This document shows, piece after piece, positions 63,528-64,000 of a stretch of DNA of 64,000 nt (position 1 is its first letter; the number at the start of each line of letters is the position of its first letter). The stretch lies in assembly GCF_042180575.1 (NCBI RefSeq), contig NZ_CP170094.1, positions 5,766,001 to 5,830,000 of the forward strand, written 5' to 3'. The notes under the pieces are model-generated. The model did not search any database. It saw only the letters and a list, made by a program, of their open reading frames with translations, and was not told the DNA's origin. Both the position numbers and the translations under genes were made by a program. Source of the DNA: Bernardetia sp042180575 (GTDB taxonomy: Bacteria; Bacteroidota; Bacteroidia; Cytophagales; Bernardetiaceae).

Positions 63528-63847
63528 AATTGAGAGAATTTTGAGAGTGAAAGACTAATTTTTTTATTTCTTATCTGTAACTCAAAACTTTTAGCTTATC
63601 AAATTTCCCTTTTTGTAGAAAAATTAGACACAGCATTCCCACCTTGAATTTTTGAAGTCAAGTAAAGGGGGAAATATGAATAACAAATAAGGGATTTGTA
63701 TTACAAGTATATTGAATTGTTGTTTAATAAACAAATAAAAAAGTATTTATTTATGTTTCAAGAAATATAATTCTGTTTTTTGAAATAAAACTTTACAACG
63801 TAAATCGTTTACGTTCTGCTGGGTTATATTTGACGAGTTTTTGGAAA
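63528..63847. other. Region upstream of the cas operon
   Basis: No gene is visible here; it should hold the cas promoter on the minus strand. A short palindrome AACGTAAA / TTTACGTT is at 63798-63816. No TAnnTTTG motif stood out on the minus strand. Confidence 0.4.
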
Positions 63848-64000
63848 TCAATAAAAACACATTCCCAAAATCCCCACAAGCATCATTAGTTTACAAAACA
63901 GACTTAGTTTTTTGTATTGCTTTTTAGAAGAGGTAGAATGATTCTTATTTAATAAAAAAATAAAAATACCTATCAAAGCTATCATTATCAGTTTATGAAG
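63848..64000 (-). CDS. Possible C-terminal end of a small membrane protein, partial
   Basis: The minus-strand frame is open from the window end to a TGA at 63848. It reads two hydrophobic segments (LHKLIMIALIGIFIFLL and LFCKLMMLVGILGMCFY) joined by a polar lysine/serine loop. This looks like a real membrane protein C-terminus. Only 50 codons are visible, so the call is weak. Confidence 0.4.
   Translation of the reverse strand, partial: LHKLIMIALIGIFIFLLNKNHSTSSKKQYKKLSLFCKLMMLVGILGMCFY

Overview
This 64 kb window is low-GC, AT-rich bacterial DNA from a member of the Bacteroidota. The evidence is a C-terminal type IX secretion (T9SS) sorting domain at 34637-39460, many lipoproteins with a -[AGS]C lipobox, a Reg_prop/Y_Y_Y sensor, starts without Shine-Dalgarno sequences, and one good promoter of the Bacteroidota form TTTG-N20-TAnnTTTG. 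A marine gliding Cytophagales bacterium (Bernardetia/Flexibacter-like) is my inference from overall protein style; no rRNA is present to confirm it. I saw no tRNA or rRNA genes.

1-15.5 kb is mostly housekeeping and lipoprotein genes: a cut-off peroxiredoxin, a DUF4856-like lipoprotein, cdsA, a double-DUF302 lipoprotein, a FabG-type reductase, an Rpn/PDDEXK protein, a malate/lactate dehydrogenase, hemL, a DUF423 membrane protein, dinD, and a 1413-residue Reg_prop-GAF-SpoIIE signalling protein. 15.9-21.3 kb is an accessory-looking block: an unknown protein, a seven-helix membrane protein overlapping a histidine kinase, a LuxR-type response regulator, an unknown 352-residue protein, and a phage-tail-collar-like protein. 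An IS5-family element follows. 22.4-34.4 kb holds a TPR-SpoIIE phosphatase, hisD, a DEAD-box helicase, a von Willebrand A lipoprotein, murD and a histidine-rich membrane protein. 34.6-50.6 kb holds a 1607-residue T9SS-exported surface protein, a subtilase, a PspC protein, upp, and a complete RND efflux operon (adaptor, pump, outer-membrane channel).

50.76-63.5 kb is a type I-B CRISPR-Cas locus, all on the minus strand: cas6, cas8b, a separate small-subunit (cas11b-like) gene, cas7, a GIY-YIG nuclease, cas5, cas3, cas4, cas1, cas2, leader, and an array of 20 identical 30-bp repeats with 19 spacers. The locus shows clear damage. An IS630-family element sits in the start of cas3 with a TA target duplication, and removing it restores one 934-codon frame. 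cas8b carries a 5-bp tandem duplication that shifts it out of frame near its C-terminus. The adaptation genes (cas4, cas1, cas2), cas6, cas7 and cas5 look intact, so the system appears able to acquire spacers and process crRNA but impaired in interference. Five copies of a TGTCATTC...GAATGACA palindromic element lie in the large gaps between the cas genes and were not noticed elsewhere in the window.

Small non-coding elements are abundant: three MITE-like elements with terminal inverted repeats (636-828, 27384-27520, 31196-31488), a dispersed ~150-170 bp family (832-985, 3321-3490, 15539 onward), and a 38-bp perfect palindrome in the efflux operon. Both IS transposases are split at a run of ten A residues in the same direction.
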